Below, piece by piece: positions 63,314 through 64,000 of a stretch of DNA of 64,000 nucleotides. Both the position numbers and the translations under genes were made by a program. The stretch covers positions 496,001-560,000 of the forward strand of contig CAWKKW010000002.1 in the NCBI GenBank assembly GCA_963850345.1. Reading direction: 5' to 3'. Origin of the DNA: CAWKKW01 sp963850345. Its GTDB lineage: Bacteria; Acidobacteriota; Terriglobia; Terriglobales; Acidobacteriaceae. A model generated the notes under the pieces. That model saw only the letters and a program-made list of their open reading frames with translations. It made no database searches and was not told where the DNA came from. Every line of letters starts with the position of its first letter. The stretch's first letter is position 1.

Positions 63314-64000
63314 ATGGTCGCAACTGCACAATTGCTGGTGGGTGGCCGTTCCGACGCAGGGCGGAAGCGAGCGGAGAACGAAGACCGCTTCTTCATCGAT
63401 GCCCAGCGGGGCATCTTCCTGGTAGTGGACGGACTCGGAGGGCATGCAGCGGGAGAGCGAGCCGCGGAGATTGCAGTAGACATCATCTCCACCCGGCTAT
63501 CCCGCCGCACCGGTGCAAGCGACAAGCGTATCCAGGAAGCATTCGCGCTCGCCAGCACAGAGATCTTCGAGGCCGCATCGCGCCATCCGGAGTGGGCCGG
63601 CATGGCATGCGTCGCCACAGTCGCATTGATTGAGGAGGACCACGTCACCGTGGGCCACGTGGGCGACTCCCGGCTCTATCTGCTTACTCCGGGAAAGATC
63701 GAGAAACTCACCCACGACCACTCGCCCGTGGGTGAGTTGGAAGACTCGCACGGGCTGAGCGAAGACGCCGCCATGCGCCACCCTCGCAGAAATGAAGTGT
63801 ACAGAGATCTGGGAAGTGCGCCTCACTCGCCCAACGATACAGACTTTGTTGAGATCCATCCTTTCACTCTTCCACGGCAGTCGGCTCTCTTGCTTTGTTC
63901 CGACGGACTGACTGACCAAGTAACAGCTGGGGAAATTCGGGGCCTGATCGAGCTTCACGCGGGACACCCCGAGAAGGCCGCGCAGGCACTGGTCGAGGCC
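63314..64000 (+). CDS. PP2C-family Ser/Thr protein phosphatase, 3' end outside window
   Basis: Partial gene: 229 residues are visible and the frame is still open at the last base. PPM-family motifs are intact: RKRAENEDRFFI, the metal-binding VVDGLGGHAAGERAA, GHVGDSRLYLL and ALLLCSDGLTDQVT. It resembles the stand-alone PrpC/Stp1-type phosphatases that reverse Hanks-kinase phosphorylation. It follows the FHA and microprotein genes with 3 bases between. A Ser/Thr kinase gene is expected just beyond the window but is not seen. Confidence 0.9.
   Translation, partial: MVATAQLLVGGRSDAGRKRAENEDRFFIDAQRGIFLVVDGLGGHAAGERAAEIAVDIISTRLSRRTGASDKRIQEAFALASTEIFEAASRHPEWAGMACVATVALIEEDHVTVGHVGDSRLYLLTPGKIEKLTHDHSPVGELEDSHGLSEDAAMRHPRRNEVYRDLGSAPHSPNDTDFVEIHPFTLPRQSALLLCSDGLTDQVTAGEIRGLIELHAGHPEKAAQALVEA

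Overview
The window is GC-rich chromosomal DNA of a soil-type Acidobacteriota (Terriglobia/Acidobacteriaceae-like); I do not name a species. The strongest taxonomic sign is three PadR-regulator/large MacB-FtsX permease pairs with no ATPase beside them, the arrangement called ADOP (acidobacterial duplicated orphan permease). Supporting signs are a plant-polysaccharide glycosidase set, secreted proteins with AQ-type signal cleavage sites, and a divergent kdpD/kdpE arrangement. No rRNA, tRNA, CRISPR array, insertion sequence or prophage was recognised.

Layout. 1-2185: tail of a NitT/TauT-type ABC ATPase and a fused two-domain permease. 2389-7235: glycogen debranching enzyme GlgX, a Gfo/Idh/MocA dehydrogenase and a convergent aldehyde dehydrogenase. 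7430-14390: a complete potassium-uptake locus (short KdpD facing away from kdpE, a 28-aa peptide, kdpF, kdpA, kdpB, kdpC) with a KdpE-like box and a folded leader. 14424-18294: hfq and two GH13 enzymes transcribed divergently (an oligosaccharide glucosidase and a TreS-like enzyme). 18370-20089: an MBL-fold hydrolase and a YceH protein. 20344-27593 (minus strand): a mutagenic repair cassette, imuA-imuB-dnaE2, preceded by a UdgX-like uracil-DNA glycosylase and an AhpD-like protein. 27820-32912: an FHA-GAF-SpoIIE phosphatase, a secreted cysteine-rich orphan and a Ser/Thr kinase with TPRs.

33078-36070: the first ADOP/PadR pair. 36250-50446: a DsrE-like Tat protein and four carbohydrate-active or esterase genes (tannase family, GH51, GH39, GH95), which surround a four-gene block (42105-47855) encoding envelope proteins of unknown role, including a secreted TPR-CHAT protein. 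50804-55273: cytochrome P460, a broken dps remnant, a DinB-fold protein, a PadR/membrane-protein pair and a divergent TetR/membrane-protein pair. 55364-61625: two more PadR/ADOP pairs in tandem. 61793-64000: a small membrane protein, then an FHA protein, a 32-aa membrane microprotein and a PP2C phosphatase that runs off the window.

Two signals stand out as least explained. The first is the CHAT-protease-like envelope operon (42105-47855). The second is the set of operators in front of the PadR genes: each has its own perfect inverted repeat and, in the three ADOP pairs, a half-site repeated 30-31 bp apart beside a TTGACA box. The layout recurs but the sequence differs, as expected if paralogous regulators were kept apart by operator divergence.
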